From Plicaturopsis crispa FD-325 SS-3 (Eukaryota > Basidiomycota > Agaricomycetes > Amylocorticiales > Amylocorticiaceae): a stretch of DNA of 24,534 nt. The notes below the pieces were generated by a model, which saw nothing but the letters and a program-made list of their open reading frames with translations, made no database searches and was not told the DNA's origin. Positions 1 through 10,067 of the stretch are shown here, piece after piece; position 1 is the first letter of the stretch, and each line of letters opens with the position of its first letter. A program made the translations under genes and the position numbers. The stretch lies in the NCBI GenBank assembly GCA_000827205.1, contig KN832571.1, forward strand, positions 207,338 through 231,871, written 5' to 3'.

Positions 1-575
1 AACCAGTCCGCACGACGCGTTGTGGCGCGACGGTAGGCAGTACAAAAGCCCATCGTTTCTCGCAACTCAGAGGTCATATGAGGATTTTTTCCCCCTGGAT
101 GACACTGACAGTCCCTTCAAGTGACTGCCCTCGAAGATGAAGAGGACTCAAGCCGTATTTGTGCCAGAATGAGCGGAATGTAGAGGCATTGCACGAAAAA
201 GGAAATGATATTTTCCCACGAGTCTAAGAATCTTGTCAAGGGCAATATCGCCTCCTCCCGCTCTTTCCGGCGCCTTTCACGACATTTGCGCCTCAGAGGG
301 AGTACCTACGACGTCTAGGAGGCCCTGGACACCGAAAAAATCGATGTATTTGTGGTAAATACCGAGGAGGTGCAAACTCCCAAAACTTCAAAAACGAAAG
401 TCGCGCGTCGGAAATTGAAAATCTAACCTTGGACTCCCTGGCCACGGTAATGGACTCGGCGGAATCCGGATGCCTGGCCAAGAATCTTTCTGCCAACTTT
501 CAGGTGTATTCGTCGTCTGCAACGTTCATCTCCTGCACCTCTACCCTTGCCACTCTCTTTCCCTCGCACCTCATC
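1..575. other. Upstream non-coding region of ATP synthase subunit g
   Basis: I see no gene here. All open frames are short, none carries a recognisable motif, and no convincing donor/acceptor pair links them. The last ~40 bases (about 534-575) are rich in C and T directly before the ATG at 576, a composition typical of fungal core promoters and leaders, so this stretch probably holds the promoter and 5' UTR of the next gene. No clear TATA box was found. Confidence 0.5.
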
Positions 576-1252
576 ATGATGCGCTCGGCCCTCACACCCC
601 TCCGCCCAGCCATCCGCTCGCGTCTCCCGCCCCACCGCCTCGCGTCGACCAACGCATCCGCCGAGGCCGCCCAGAAGAAAGCCCAGGAGGCATTGGGCAG
701 CGCGCAGAAGCAGGCAGAACGCCTTTGGGAGAGCACGAAGAAGTTTCTGGGTCCTGTCGGCGAGAAGGCCGGGAATCTGCTCGGAGGTGCGTGTCCTAAC
801 TAGTCGTCTGCTGCGCTCTACGTGTTGCTCCTGCGTTTCTCTGACACCGAATGATGATGCGCAGGCTACCGTGAACCGCTAGTGTACAACCTGAAGGTGG
901 CCCGCGAGCTGGCGAAGCAGGTGTACCTGGCCGAGCGCCTCCAGCCCCCCGCCGACCTTCCCACTATCAAGTCCGCATACTCCACGCTCTGGTCGCGCGC
1001 CAAGAACCCCTCGTACTGGCGCGAAATTGCGAGGAACGGTGAATGGGCAAAGGTCGCGATCTATGGCGTTGAGGCGTATGGCATTTTTAAGGTGAGCCGC
1101 AGTTTCTTTTCACGCATGAGGCCCAAACTATTCCGAACGGCTTTTATCGACCACGTTACTTTCGTCTCTTGCCCACAAATGCTGACTGTCTGCTGATATA
1201 GATCGGTGAAATAATTGGACGGAGACATCTTGTGGGCTACGAGCTGCATTAG
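576..1252 (+). CDS. ATP20: Mitochondrial F1Fo ATP synthase subunit g
   Basis: Small inner-membrane subunit of the Fo sector, needed in yeast for ATP synthase dimers and crista shape. Exons 576-786, 865-1091 and 1202-1252 (introns of 78 and 110 nt, GT..AG) give 162 residues. The N-terminus is basic and lacks acidic residues (MMRSALTPLRPAIRSRLPPH), as in a mitochondrial targeting peptide. A Lys/Glu-rich amphipathic part follows, with KNPSYWREI, and then the family's C-terminal membrane segment with a GxxxG motif (GEIIG) and the strongly conserved GRRHLVGYEL ending. The last intron splits that membrane segment, so an unspliced reading would lose the diagnostic end. The tandem ATGATG at 576-581 leaves the exact start open by one codon. 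It converges on PHO88. Length and motifs fit the family well. Confidence 0.93.
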
Positions 1253-1645
1253 AGACGTTTTGCTTCACTACTCCGTCTAGTCAAAATATGATATTAGACG
1301 CTTTTGCCGTTGCCTCCCTCGAGCCTCTATATGCAACATCTATGCCCTCTACTATGCGAGTCGCGCTAAGTACATGCAATCACCGTGCACCAATGAGGCC
1401 CACAAGTCGAGGGTCGTTGTCGCCTTCTCAAGGGCCCATTGACGTTAGGGAAACGTGTCCAGAAGGTGTCAGCGCAGTGCGCTTTTTTTCAGAGCGTTGA
1501 CTTGCTCGAATGCAATTTTCTATCGCTTTCGAACATCCGGAGCGTCTTGCGTTCATGACCACCATATAATTAGATCCAGCACCATACGCAAAGCCACGTC
1601 ACGAAAAAGGCGTTAATATTGCGCTACAACCTCCTCTCCCCCGCT
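1253..1645. other. Intergenic region between convergent genes
   Basis: The 393 bases between the stop codons of subunit g (+) and PHO88 (-) should contain both 3' UTRs and terminators. Open frames in it are short and unrelated to anything I know. I see no repeat, RNA gene or further coding signal. Confidence 0.5.
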
Positions 1646-2487
1646 CTACTCCTCCTTCTTCCCCACCTTCTTCTCCGCCTCTGCGATAGCCGCAGCGTCC
1701 GTCTGGGGCCCGGCCGCAGGGCCAAACATGCTCGCAGCCTTGAACGGGCGCTTGAGGTCGCCCTCGGCGGGCTTCCCGAGGAGGTGAATCGCGACCGGCT
1801 TCGCGTCCCATAGTCCCTTTACACCCATGACACCCTGCATGAACAGCGGCTGTGTGTACCCGAGGTACCCGTGTAGCACACCCATCATCGCAATTCCGAG
1901 GTAGACGCTGCGGAGCTGCAGGGGTATGTAGTGAGTGGTAGGCGCATATGCTTGGCTAGAGTGGTATGCGTACGAGTTTTGAGACCTCCGAGAGGTCGTA
2001 ATCCCGCACTGTTGTGGTGACGAGTCCCCCAGAGTCCGGCGACTGCGAAGGAATAAATTAGTGCATTGACGCGCACGTAAGGCGCGTGTAGCATACCATA
2101 GGGTTTGCCGCCTCCACTGTAACGAGTAGAAGTCAATACTCTGCGCACTGGTACCAAGCCGAGAGTGACTAACCGTATTTCAAGACCGTCTGGTCATTTT
2201 TCTGCTTGATCTAGTACGTGTTCGTTGAGCAGGCGCGTTGAGCACACGATAAGCGCCACGTACCTTCAAGGAGATGTAGTAGTAGACAGCGAGCACGATG
2301 AGCTGTGCGGATACATAGCCTATCCGCACGTAGTTGAGCACGTCCGGGTCCTCGAAAGGGATTTTGCGGGCCACTGCGCGCGGAAGAATGAATGCCGCGT
2401 CAGAGATTAGAAAACGAGGCAGCGTTGTATGAACGTACCTTGCATTATCCCTAGGGAAATGACGAGATTTTGGACACCAGAGTTCAT
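1646..2487 (-). CDS. PHO88: ER membrane protein Pho88/Snd3
   Basis: Pho88 (Snd3) is an ER membrane protein of the SND targeting pathway, first described for its effect on phosphate uptake. Exons on the minus strand: 2487-2439, 2373-2264, 2210-2174, 2116-2097, 2042-1986, 1915-1646, giving 180 residues, close to the ~188 of yeast. Diagnostic segments in order: start MNSGVQNLVISLGIMQ, first membrane segment ending AVYYYISLK, KQKNDQTVLKYVEAANPM, TTTVRDYDLSE, a second membrane segment with MMGVLHGYLGYTQPLFMQ, and the signature HLLGKPAEGDLKRPFKA, followed by a charged tail ending KKEE. Exon four is only 20 nt, and phases agree across all five introns. The start lies 271 bp from the divergent Slm-type gene, so the two probably share a promoter region. 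Confidence 0.93.
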
Positions 2488-2758
2488 GGCGGCGGCGTTG
2501 GGCGTGAAAGGGGGGCGGAGGACGGGGGAATAGAGAAACAGGGGAAAGTGCCAACGAGGAGGATGCTAAAGTCGGGATCCGGAGGAAAAGAGCGTACGTG
2601 TTGGCCGACGATGCGTTGTTTGGCTGCATATTTGGCTTCAATTATTGAATCCGGGGCGGGATGATGTCACAACTATCCTGCAATTTCCATCATTTGGCGT
2701 CGAACTTGTTCGTGCCATTTCCGCTCCAAAAATCGCCCCTCTTCCTCTAACCATCACC
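2488..2758. promoter_or_regulatory. Divergent promoter region PHO88 / SLM-type gene
   Basis: 271 bp separate the two start codons on opposite strands. The Slm side ends in a C/T-rich leader running into CACC-ATG at 2759. No consensus TATA or CCAAT box stands out. Calling it a shared promoter is inference from gene orientation. Confidence 0.5.
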
Positions 2759-4746
2759 ATGAATAACGAACAGGAATCTATCTCGCGCGCGACGTCCATC
2801 TCTAGGGCGAGCAAGCACGGCTCGACCGTATCTCGCAGTCAGAGCCTCATCAAGAAGAATGTCGCCCCTCACGATTTGCGTCCATCGGACATCCTCATCG
2901 AGCGCTTTGTCGCCTGGAAAGCAATCGTCAAACAGCTTATCGCGTATTTCGAGGTGCGCACAGTCTACATGCTCTTATGGTCTCCAGAGGACTGATACTT
3001 TGCTCAGGGTATCGCCGACATTGAGAACAACACGGCGAAAGAGCTTACGAAGCTCGGAGCCGTAATCCAAGTCCCCTTTCGTTCTGGAAATCAGTTTTTA
3101 GGTGAAGGTGGTCTTCAGGTGTGTACCAGCCAAATCAGATCGAGGCGGGATATCTCCTGACGTCTGTATAGGACATTTACTACGGTATTCGCGACAAGAC
3201 GCGCGTCATCGCCGACCAGCATGCAAACCTCGGTCGCACAATTGACAGCTCTATCGTGCAGCACTTGCAGAAATTGAGATCGGAAATCAAGGCGCACATC
3301 AAGGTGCGTGTGGATACTAGAATACGCGAACTTGGTTCTGACTGGAGCTACAGAATGTGCAAAATGATACCGGAAGACTCGCGACAAGTGTCGCCAGAGA
3401 GCGCGAGTTATCAGCGAAACTCATCGGAGATCTTTCGACCAACATCTCCATTTTCAAGAACACGCCTATGAGCGTCACAAACAAAACGGACCCGTAAGCT
3501 TCTTTACCTCTCGTTTTTCGCTTGTACTGAGCCCTTTGCAGATATGTTGCGAACGCTGGCGTCATGCGCCAACTTCAGAAGCAGGTGCACGAAGAAAACG
3601 CGCTCCAGAAGTCGATCATCATTATGCAGCAGAACTCTGCTCACTTCGAGGAGGGCATCGTCCGCGCTGTACAGTCCGCCTGGCAAACGTTCGATGAGTG
3701 GCAGTCGCGCATGACCTCCTCCGTCCAGGATACCTGGCAGGTCCTCGGCACGCACATGGCGTCGCTTGCTCCCGACCGCGAATGGATCTCGTTCTCGGCA
3801 CGTTCCGACCACCTGCTCGACCCGGAGACGCCCCTGCGCAACCCAGAGGCGATACAGTACCCGTCCAAGGAGGACCCGTCCGTCATCGCAGTCCACACCG
3901 GACTCCTCGAGCGCAAGAAGCGCTACACGCGCTCGTACCGGGAATCGTATTTCGTGCTTACCCCAGCCGGCTTCCTGCACGAATACGCGTCGTCCGACCC
4001 CGTCGCGGCGTCGACGCCGCTGTTCTCGCTCTTCCTCCCCGCGTGCACTCTGGGCCCGCCCTCGTCCTCCAGCGCGCGTTCGCACAAGTTCCACATCGAG
4101 GGCCGTAAGGACGGCTCGGGCTCTACGAAGACCGGCGGCCTGTCGCGCCTGTCGATTTCCCGCAGCCAGCACGCGTGGAGCTTCCGCGCGCGCAGCCGCG
4201 AGGACATGATGGAGTGGTGGAACGACATCCGGATGCTCTGTGCGCGCTACCTGGTGGCGAGCGAGTCGATGGAGCGGAGCGGGCCCGTCGCTGCGGCTGT
4301 ACGCTCCGCCGGGTACGTCAGCGAAGAAGAGGACGAGGAGGACGAGGAAGATGAAGGCTCGAGCGTCGAGGAAGAGGACGAAGAGGACGACGGCCTGTAT
4401 CAGAACGCGACGGACGGCGAGGACGTCGAGCCGCCCTCGTACTCGCACCCCGCGCGTGACTCTGGCATTCAAGTTGGACAGAACGGATATGCGGTAAGTT
4501 TTTCTCTTTGAACTCTGCTCTTGTCCACTGTATTGACCTCCCCGTTCTCAGCTCGAGAAGAAGGGACACCACGATGAGCATGCAGCCCCAGTCGGCGGTG
4601 CCAACGTTTCGCGCCGCCCGAGCAAGCGCCAGCAGGAGAAAGCCCCGGAGGGTCGTCCTCCCCACACCGTCAACGACGATGACAGCGCCGAGCCGAGTGG
4701 ACCGGGCCCTGCCCCCGTCGAGAGCAAGTTTACGGAAGACGTGTAA
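2759..4746 (+). CDS. SLM1: Slm1/Slm2-type PH-domain protein (TORC2 pathway, plasma membrane)
   Basis: Slm proteins bind PI(4,5)P2, sit at eisosomes and recruit or activate TORC2-Ypk signalling. Exons 2759-2953, 3008-3118, 3172-3303, 3354-3493, 3542-4493 and 4552-4746 keep one frame through five short introns (48-58 nt) and give 574 residues. Residues ~1-45 are Ser/Arg-rich. Residues ~50-270 are predicted helical and resemble the family's F-BAR-like region (DIYYGIRDKTRVIADQH, QLQKQVHEENALQKSI). The PH domain spans about 308-430, starting HTGLLERKKRYTRSY with a basic binding-loop pattern and ending with a helix around MMEWWNDIRML. A long Glu/Asp tract follows (about 450-480, ending EEEDEEDDG), then a polar C-terminal tail. 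Domain order and length match the fungal family. Which paralogue it corresponds to is not decidable. Confidence 0.9.
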
Positions 4747-5004
4747 TACTGTATTGGACGACGGACAATTTACTTCGAAATGACCCTGGTGCGCTGATGT
4801 ATTCTCTTTTTTGGGCCTGTTGATGCCTATTCATTTTATTCTACGCTGGGTGTTGGATGTTTGTACTGTACATTCGTTCTGAATGGGATTGGTTATACTT
4901 TGTGGTGTGTCACTAGTCCTCATTATAAATTAGTTTGCTCAAACACTGCAATGATGGTCGTACAAGACTGTCTAGTGCGCACACTACAGCAAATATCGGT
5001 CTAC

Positions 5005-5851
5005 TCAATGCTGCAGGGGCTCGTACAATTTTGCCCACAAGGGAGAGTCGACGTCGTAGTACTGCATGAATGTTTTGCTCCCCGGAGGCGCTGTCACCCT
5101 GGAGTCAACATCCGACCCTACCGTCCACCGGCTCACCAGTCCATTCTCCTTTGCCACCGCATCCTTGAGTCTGTACACGATGCTTTGTGGCGGGCTGAAT
5201 TGAGCCAGATCGCTAGGCTCCGTGCTCTCCTCGAACTCGCTGGGGTAAGCGACGACGTACGCTGATTGCGAGCGGTCGTTCAGGTAGTCCATCTCGTAGT
5301 CCAGCGGCTCCTGGGGCGCGCGTGGATCGTATGGATACATGTCAAGTTCCTCCTCCATGCTCATGTTGGCGATGTCGTAGTTGATCTGCGAATCAGTAAT
5401 TCAGATAGAGCTCTCCGTATCGACGAGAGATCGGAATGTCTGCACGCACCCATTTCAACGGCATATCCTTTGTGACAGCCCGAAGCTTCCACAACACCCG
5501 CTCATCCCCATGTTTCACTACCTCGGCCCCGTCCTCCTCCTCCGGGTCCCAAGTCCCTATATACCACACCGCGCGCGTAGACTCGGCTTCCTCGTCGACG
5601 AGGAGGAAATCGCCCGTAAACCCCTCCCCGTCGAGCGCCGTGCGGATCTGCTCGGCCGTTTGCCCGTAGAAACGCGGCTCGTCGTGGAGGAAGAGCTCGA
5701 CCAGCGGCTGGCCGTAGCGCGCATACGAGCCCTCGGCGAAGTCGGCGTGGATCTGGTCGAGGACGGGGATGGGGAGGGGGGCGGTGAGGTAGCCGCGTAT
5801 GACGGGTGCCTCGGGGGTGAGCCCGCGGGCGACGAGTGGCACTGGTCCCAT
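5005..5851 (-). CDS. Uncharacterised acidic fungal protein (DUF6924-like?)
   Basis: Exons 5851-5450 and 5385-5005 (intron of 64 nt, phase 0) give 260 residues. I do not recognise a characterised family. The middle, with ELFLHDEPRFYGQ, a FLLVDEE strand and INYDIANMSMEEELDMY, reminds me of the DUF6924 pattern of hydrophobic strands followed by an IANM-FEE helix, but I cannot confirm that. The protein is acidic, has no signal peptide and no membrane segment, so it is probably soluble and intracellular. The start MGPVPLVARGL is supported by a frameshifted second copy at 21400-21875 on the other strand that begins MGPIPLVARNL. It converges on the Slm gene with about 258 bp between stop codons. The sequence shows a real two-exon gene; its role is unknown. 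Confidence 0.8.
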
Positions 5852-6290
5852 TGTTGTGAGTAGATGTCAATGGGTAGGCTTTGGAGGTGATCAACGACTC
5901 GTTGGACGGACCTTTCGATAGGCAAGGCCTTTTAAGCAGACACACCAAAGCTGTGCTACGTTACCGCAGGCTGTACATTTGGAGCTCGGAAACGTATGTA
6001 AACGTTTGGACGTTTAGTACATGAACCTGCTGAATGATCCCGAGTCGGAGGCTGCCAGAGTGAGCGGTGCATGAGTACTTACGGTCAAGATGTACTCTAC
6101 TTTATGATGTCATGCGACTTACTTATGGGCAGGGAGAAAACATATCGATTTTCGGGGTTGCCGTCAAGTTTCAACGAGTAATCGTACAGCATCATATGAC
6201 AGAAACGAGAGAGAACCTTCAATTGCCTTGTTGCCTAAACCAGAACCGTAGCATGTCACGCCATCCCATCGCGTCGACGTGATTTTTCAG
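5852..6290. other. Intergenic region between two minus-strand genes
   Basis: 439 bases containing the 3' end of the carbonic anhydrase gene and the promoter of the 5851 gene. Splice-like GTAAGT and GTATGT strings occur on either strand, but they do not join open frames. An A/T-rich string at about 5929-5936 (minus-strand reading CTTAAAAG) could serve as a weak TATA element for the downstream gene. Nothing else is supported. Confidence 0.4.
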
Positions 6291-7208
6291 CTAATGCGAG
6301 GGCCGGTACCTCGATATCTTGAGATCCTCCAAGAGGCCGCTCTCGAGGTGGTATAAGCAGCCATGCACACCGACCAACTTCGGGGAGTTAGGCCCCGGAG
6401 GGCCATGCGCGTGCGCCCACGCGCTCCGAACTACGTGCGAGCTGCACAGAGCATCGACCTGCCGCTCTACGTTCTTTATTGCGAGCTCGTGCACGGCGCG
6501 GTCGCGTTCCGGTCCAGGTTCCGCGGTCCCCAGGCCGGGCGTCGATACGGCCAGCTGTATGAGCGGCGCGATCCACTGGTCTACCGAATTGATCGTGTTT
6601 GACGCGTCCAATCCCTTGTGATACGTGTAGGGAGTGGGCTCGTCGATCGGGTACGCGGCATTGTACGCGGAGATGATACCACCACAGTTGGTATGGCCGA
6701 CAACAATGACTGTGGGGAACAGAAGAGAACAGTGAGGTGATGTGCAAGGTCCACGGAAATGGGAGGCACGCACTATGTCTAACGTGGGCCACCCCTACGG
6801 CGTATTGCAAGATGGCTTGCACGGAGTTATCATCCGGGAGGAATTGACTATAGCACATCATGAAATTTTGTACAGAGTCTTTTGAGTGTACCACTCACTT
6901 CGCAATGTTTCTTGTGGTGAACACATCACCGGGTAGACCATTCAATATAACGGTCTCCGGCACTCGGGAGTCAGCGCAGCCAATCCATAGGATCTGTGCG
7001 TAACACATAAGTCAAATTGGACGTGAATTCCGTGTCAAGATAAGCGTACCGCCGGCTCCTGTTTCTTTGCGAGCTCGGGGAGGAAATTGGGATCCTCTTG
7101 GTTAACTTTGTCAGACCATTGTTTGTTGGATTCGAGGAAGGCGGCGAATTCTTCGCGAGGGTTGACGGAGGATTCGTCACGAGCGTCGTCGAGGGTGGTA
7201 CTAGCCAT
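6291..7208 (-). CDS. Beta-class carbonic anhydrase
   Basis: Zinc enzyme interconverting CO2 and bicarbonate. Exons 7208-7050, 6993-6899, 6847-6774 and 6709-6291 give 248 residues, normal for fungal beta-CAs. Visible active-site elements: [11 protein letters not shown] with zinc ligand C59 and the D61/R63 dyad, then VGHTNCGG with ligands H115 and C118. Two introns interrupt the stretch between these motifs, so the enzyme is only recognisable after splicing. The C-terminal part carries [16 protein letters not shown], the usual last strand and helix. There is no obvious signal peptide or long mitochondrial presequence, so a cytosolic location is likely, as for yeast Nce103. Such genes often respond to CO2, but nothing here shows that directly. 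A TATA-like box lies unusually close to the start. Confidence 0.93.
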
Positions 7209-7241
7209 CGTAGCTCTAAGGAATTGGTCGGCGATCCGCAA

Positions 7242-7249
7242 CTTATATA
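7242..7249 (-). promoter_or_regulatory. TATA-like box of the carbonic anhydrase gene
   Basis: The minus strand reads TATATAAG here, 34-41 bases before the ATG at 7208. This would leave a very short 5' leader, or transcription may start just upstream of the ATG. Sequence match only. Confidence 0.4.
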
Positions 7250-7760
7250 CGCTACGAACAGCGCTTAGTACTGCAGCATGGCACTCGCAAAATCGTGCTC
7301 GAACGATTGTCCGGAGTCAGCCGTGGCCGGTGCACTTGACAGTCCACAGCACTTTGCATCGTGTACGGCAAAGTACTTCCTCATAAGTTTTCGGCGAATT
7401 CTACATTGCGGTGACTATGTGATGAGTGTGCCCAACATGAACGTGAACGGAAAGGTTTCTCACCATAGTCTTCCATGCTGGAAGATTCGGCTCCGTAGCC
7501 CTTGTGCCGAGTGGGCTCGATGACATGCCATCCTAGAGAACGTGTTCCGTGTCAAAGCTATACGTCGATAGTGAACTGCGGTCAATGCGGCAGCTGTGAC
7601 CTTGAGCAGATATCAGCATAGGGCACGAGCGTGATTGGCTCTTAAACGTACCTTGAGGGCGCGCCTATTTTGCTCTTCCTTAGTATTCGGTTCCGATGTT
7701 TCCTTGGTCCAGGCCGAAATTCGAAAGACGACATGCGTCTACTTCATGCAAGGAGTTCAA
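7250..7760. other. Gene-poor stretch between carbonic anhydrase and the 8.1 kb frame
   Basis: No recognisable gene. On the minus strand an open frame around 7730-7645 (contains SAWTKETSEPNTKEEQNRR) ends in a good GTACGT donor and could continue after an AAG acceptor into VTAAALTAVHYRRIAL, ending near 7440. This may be a 3' continuation of the frame annotated at 7761-8123, but I could not join the two with confidence. Confidence 0.3.
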
Positions 7761-8123
7761 TCATGGGGCGAGGTTCCCGGTGGCCCCTTCAGCGTGAGCG
7801 CTACGCCATCTATCGGATCCGATTAGATGACCCTCGATAAAGGCAGTCAATATGTGCGCAGCTCTGTAATGGCGTAGAGTCCAGTCCGAAAATGATGGTG
7901 TGGACCAAGCGCGGACTCACGAAAATATCACAGAACCAGACATCTGCGCACAAATCGCAGTCTAGAAGCCATTACATGCGCCTGTGAGCACTGCATGAGA
8001 ATATCGATGGTAAGCACGACAGCGACGGCGCTAGAGCTGATAGGCACATACCCTACACAGTGACATCCCCGTGGCATCGATAGAACTTGGATCCCATCCG
8101 GATTGCTCGCTGTGAGATTGCAT
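7761..8123 (-). CDS. Possible small three-exon gene, unknown function
   Basis: A minus-strand ATG at 8123 follows a C/A-rich leader that looks like a fungal 5' UTR. Exons 8123-8052 (24 codons, MQSHSEQSGWDPSSIDATG..), 7961-7921 (TAICAQMSGSVIF) and 7863-7761 (AAHILTAFIEGHLIGSD.. to TGA) join in frame across GTATGT..CTAG and GTGAGT..ACAG introns and give 71 residues. I recognise no family. Weak points: the first intron contains two earlier AG acceptors that lead to a stop, and the product is short. It could be a real small gene, a decayed gene, or chance. It shares direction with the carbonic anhydrase and the lectin gene. Confidence 0.25.
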
Positions 8124-8458
8124 GTTAGTCGATGTAGTAGGCAAGTGGTGGGTGATGAACTTCAATCTCAGTGGCGCGCAAGCTGATAGGAGGAAGATGC
8201 GGATCCGGAATGGGCGTCAGTACTTGGACAGCCAAAAGGAATGGGAGAAGCATTAAAAGCATGGGACAGAGCCATCGAACACCTGAACGCTTGAGCCCTG
8301 ACGGTGAAAGAGACAGGTCATGCCAAGGCAGACATTGATGTGGCCAGTCAGAATAATGTTATTGCAATCTCCTACGATGTCAATGCGCGGTCGTGAGGGC
8401 CACTTCAAGTGGCCTATATGCTGAATCCTAAACCCATCCTCGAAAAGAACCATCATGT
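8124..8458. other. Intergenic region downstream of the lectin gene
   Basis: 335 bases holding the presumed 3' UTR of the lectin-like gene and any promoter of the small frame at 8123. No coding signal, repeat or RNA gene seen. Confidence 0.4.
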
Positions 8459-10067
8459 TCACGCAAAGGTGAAGTTCTGCGCGTCGCTCTTATCGCAAGG
8501 CGCGGAGTCCAACTTCCCGCCGTTGTTAACCAAGCATGTGCCCGCGGCGTTGTTGGGTGTGAGGGGAAGGGGGCCGTTCCCACCAGTGAACGCAAACTGC
8601 TGCGAGTTCGTGACAGCGCCTCCACCGTCGGCGCGTCCACCGCACGAGAAGAGGATAACTTGGTCGCCTGCGGCGCGGCGCGGGTCGAAGTTAAGGCAGC
8701 CGTTTGTCTCCGAGCTGACGATGAGTGCCTGGCCCTGCGCATCCTGGTGCACGCCCTTGGTGATGACGTCGAACTTCTGGCCGTCGCTGCCGTCGCAGTC
8801 CGCGATCGTCACAGGGATAAGGTTCTCGCGGAAGTCGCCCGCTGCGGGGTCGATGCTGAGGCACTTGCCGTCGGAGGTCTTGACGGCCGCGCCGGTGAAT
8901 GCGCGCGTGGCGGTGTTGTCCTTAGGGTTGGCCTCCGCAGCTGCAGATGGGTTGAGACTTGGATCCATCAGTTCCTGAACACACAAGTCGTTGAGTGGTA
9001 AAAGTACTCACACACCGCCAGCGCGGGAAACAGCATCGGGTGTGGTGGCAGTGGCAGATGCGGTAGTCGACGAAGGAGCAGGGGTGACCTGCGCGTTGTT
9101 GGCTTTCGCGGCAACGGAAGTGGAGGCAGTTGCGGATGCACTAGAGCTTGCGGAGTCCGAGGCTGTTGCTGAGGCCTTCGAGCCCTTCTTCGAGGCCTTT
9201 GCGGAGGCTTTCGCTGAGGTTGTCGCTGTTGCCGAGGCAGTGGCGGAGGCAGACGCGGAGGCACTATCCGGGGCTGCGGCTTTCCCGCTGGCTCCGATTG
9301 TGAAAAGCTATAGAATTTTCGTCAGTAAACGAGCACGCGCAGGGTTTACTCCAGAATCCGTCTCACCTGATCAGCAGCAGGCTTTGTAGGGTCGCAAGCC
9401 GAGACGTCAAGGGCTCCATTCTTGACAGCAAAGCAGCTAGCGTTGTTTCCGCTCTGGGGAACGAGGGGAAGAGGCGCGGCTCCGGCTCCATTGGCGAAGG
9501 TGAAGAGCTGCGAGTTCACCACATCACCCCCACCATCTGCGCGGCCACCGCACGAGAACAGCAGCACCTGGTTTCCTGGCGCGCGGCGATCGTCGAAATT
9601 CATGCAGCCGTTGGTCTTGAAATGAAATGTAATGAGCAGGAGCACGCGAGATTATACTGGGATATACACTCACGAGGGTGCTGACGAAGTTAGCGAATCC
9701 GGGCTGGTTGGCGTGCTTTCCATTCGTTATGACATCCCATTGCTGCCCGGCACTACCGTCGCAAGCGGCAGCGGTAATGGGAATCAAGTTCTCGCGCGCA
9801 TCGCCACCCAATTTATCGACGGTAAGACATTGCCCATCGGAAGTCTGTGCATTTATGTGAGCTTGTTAAGCGGACGCCCTCAATGAAGAAAAGGAATACC
9901 TTGATGGGCGCGGCGGTGAAAGCACGGGTGGCGGTATCGTCACGCGGCTGCGCCTCTGCGATCTGCGACTGATCGAGGCTTGTCACGGTGCGAGGGAAAT
10001 AAACGGGGGCGGCTTCAGCAAGCTGGAAGCCGAGGACAAGAGCAGCGACAGTGAATTTGGCGAGCAT
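8459..10067 (-). CDS. Secreted protein with two ricin-B-like (beta-trefoil) lectin domains
   Basis: Exons 10067-9900, 9844-9674, 9615-9367, 9307-9014 and 8974-8459 give 465 residues. The start MLAKFTVAALVLGFQLAEA is a signal peptide, cut probably near residue 19. Residues ~40-200 and ~300-465 are two clear copies of one domain: each has DTATRAFT, a CL-(T/S)-(V/I)-D strand, ENLIP, CDGS-GQ, TNGC-NFD-RRA, and VLLFSCGGRADGGG or a close match. The QxW motif of beta-trefoil lectins is QQW at 90-92 in copy one but QKF at 360-362 in copy two. Between them lies an Ala/Ser/Thr/Lys-rich linker (~204-292), probably O-glycosylated and extended. Paired cysteines fit an extracellular protein. Sugar binding is inferred from fold similarity. 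The end of exon four is uncertain by a few bases because three overlapping GT donors occur. Confidence 0.82.

Noticed and set aside
3504-4472. 322-codon minus-strand open frame
   Set aside because: It lies entirely antisense to the Slm PH-domain exon, is Arg/Val/Leu-rich without motifs, and results from the GC-rich codon use of the real gene.
4318-4665. Arg-rich frames over the Slm acidic tract
   Set aside because: They are out-of-frame readings of GAG/GAC-rich coding DNA.
5502-5948. Long Arg/Pro-rich minus-strand frames beside the 5851 gene
   Set aside because: They overlap exon one of the supported gene in other frames and lack a sensible protein pattern.
8968-9389. Frames over the lectin linker on both strands
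   Set aside because: Low-complexity Ala/Ser-coding DNA stays open in several frames; only the minus-strand frame joins both lectin domains by splicing.
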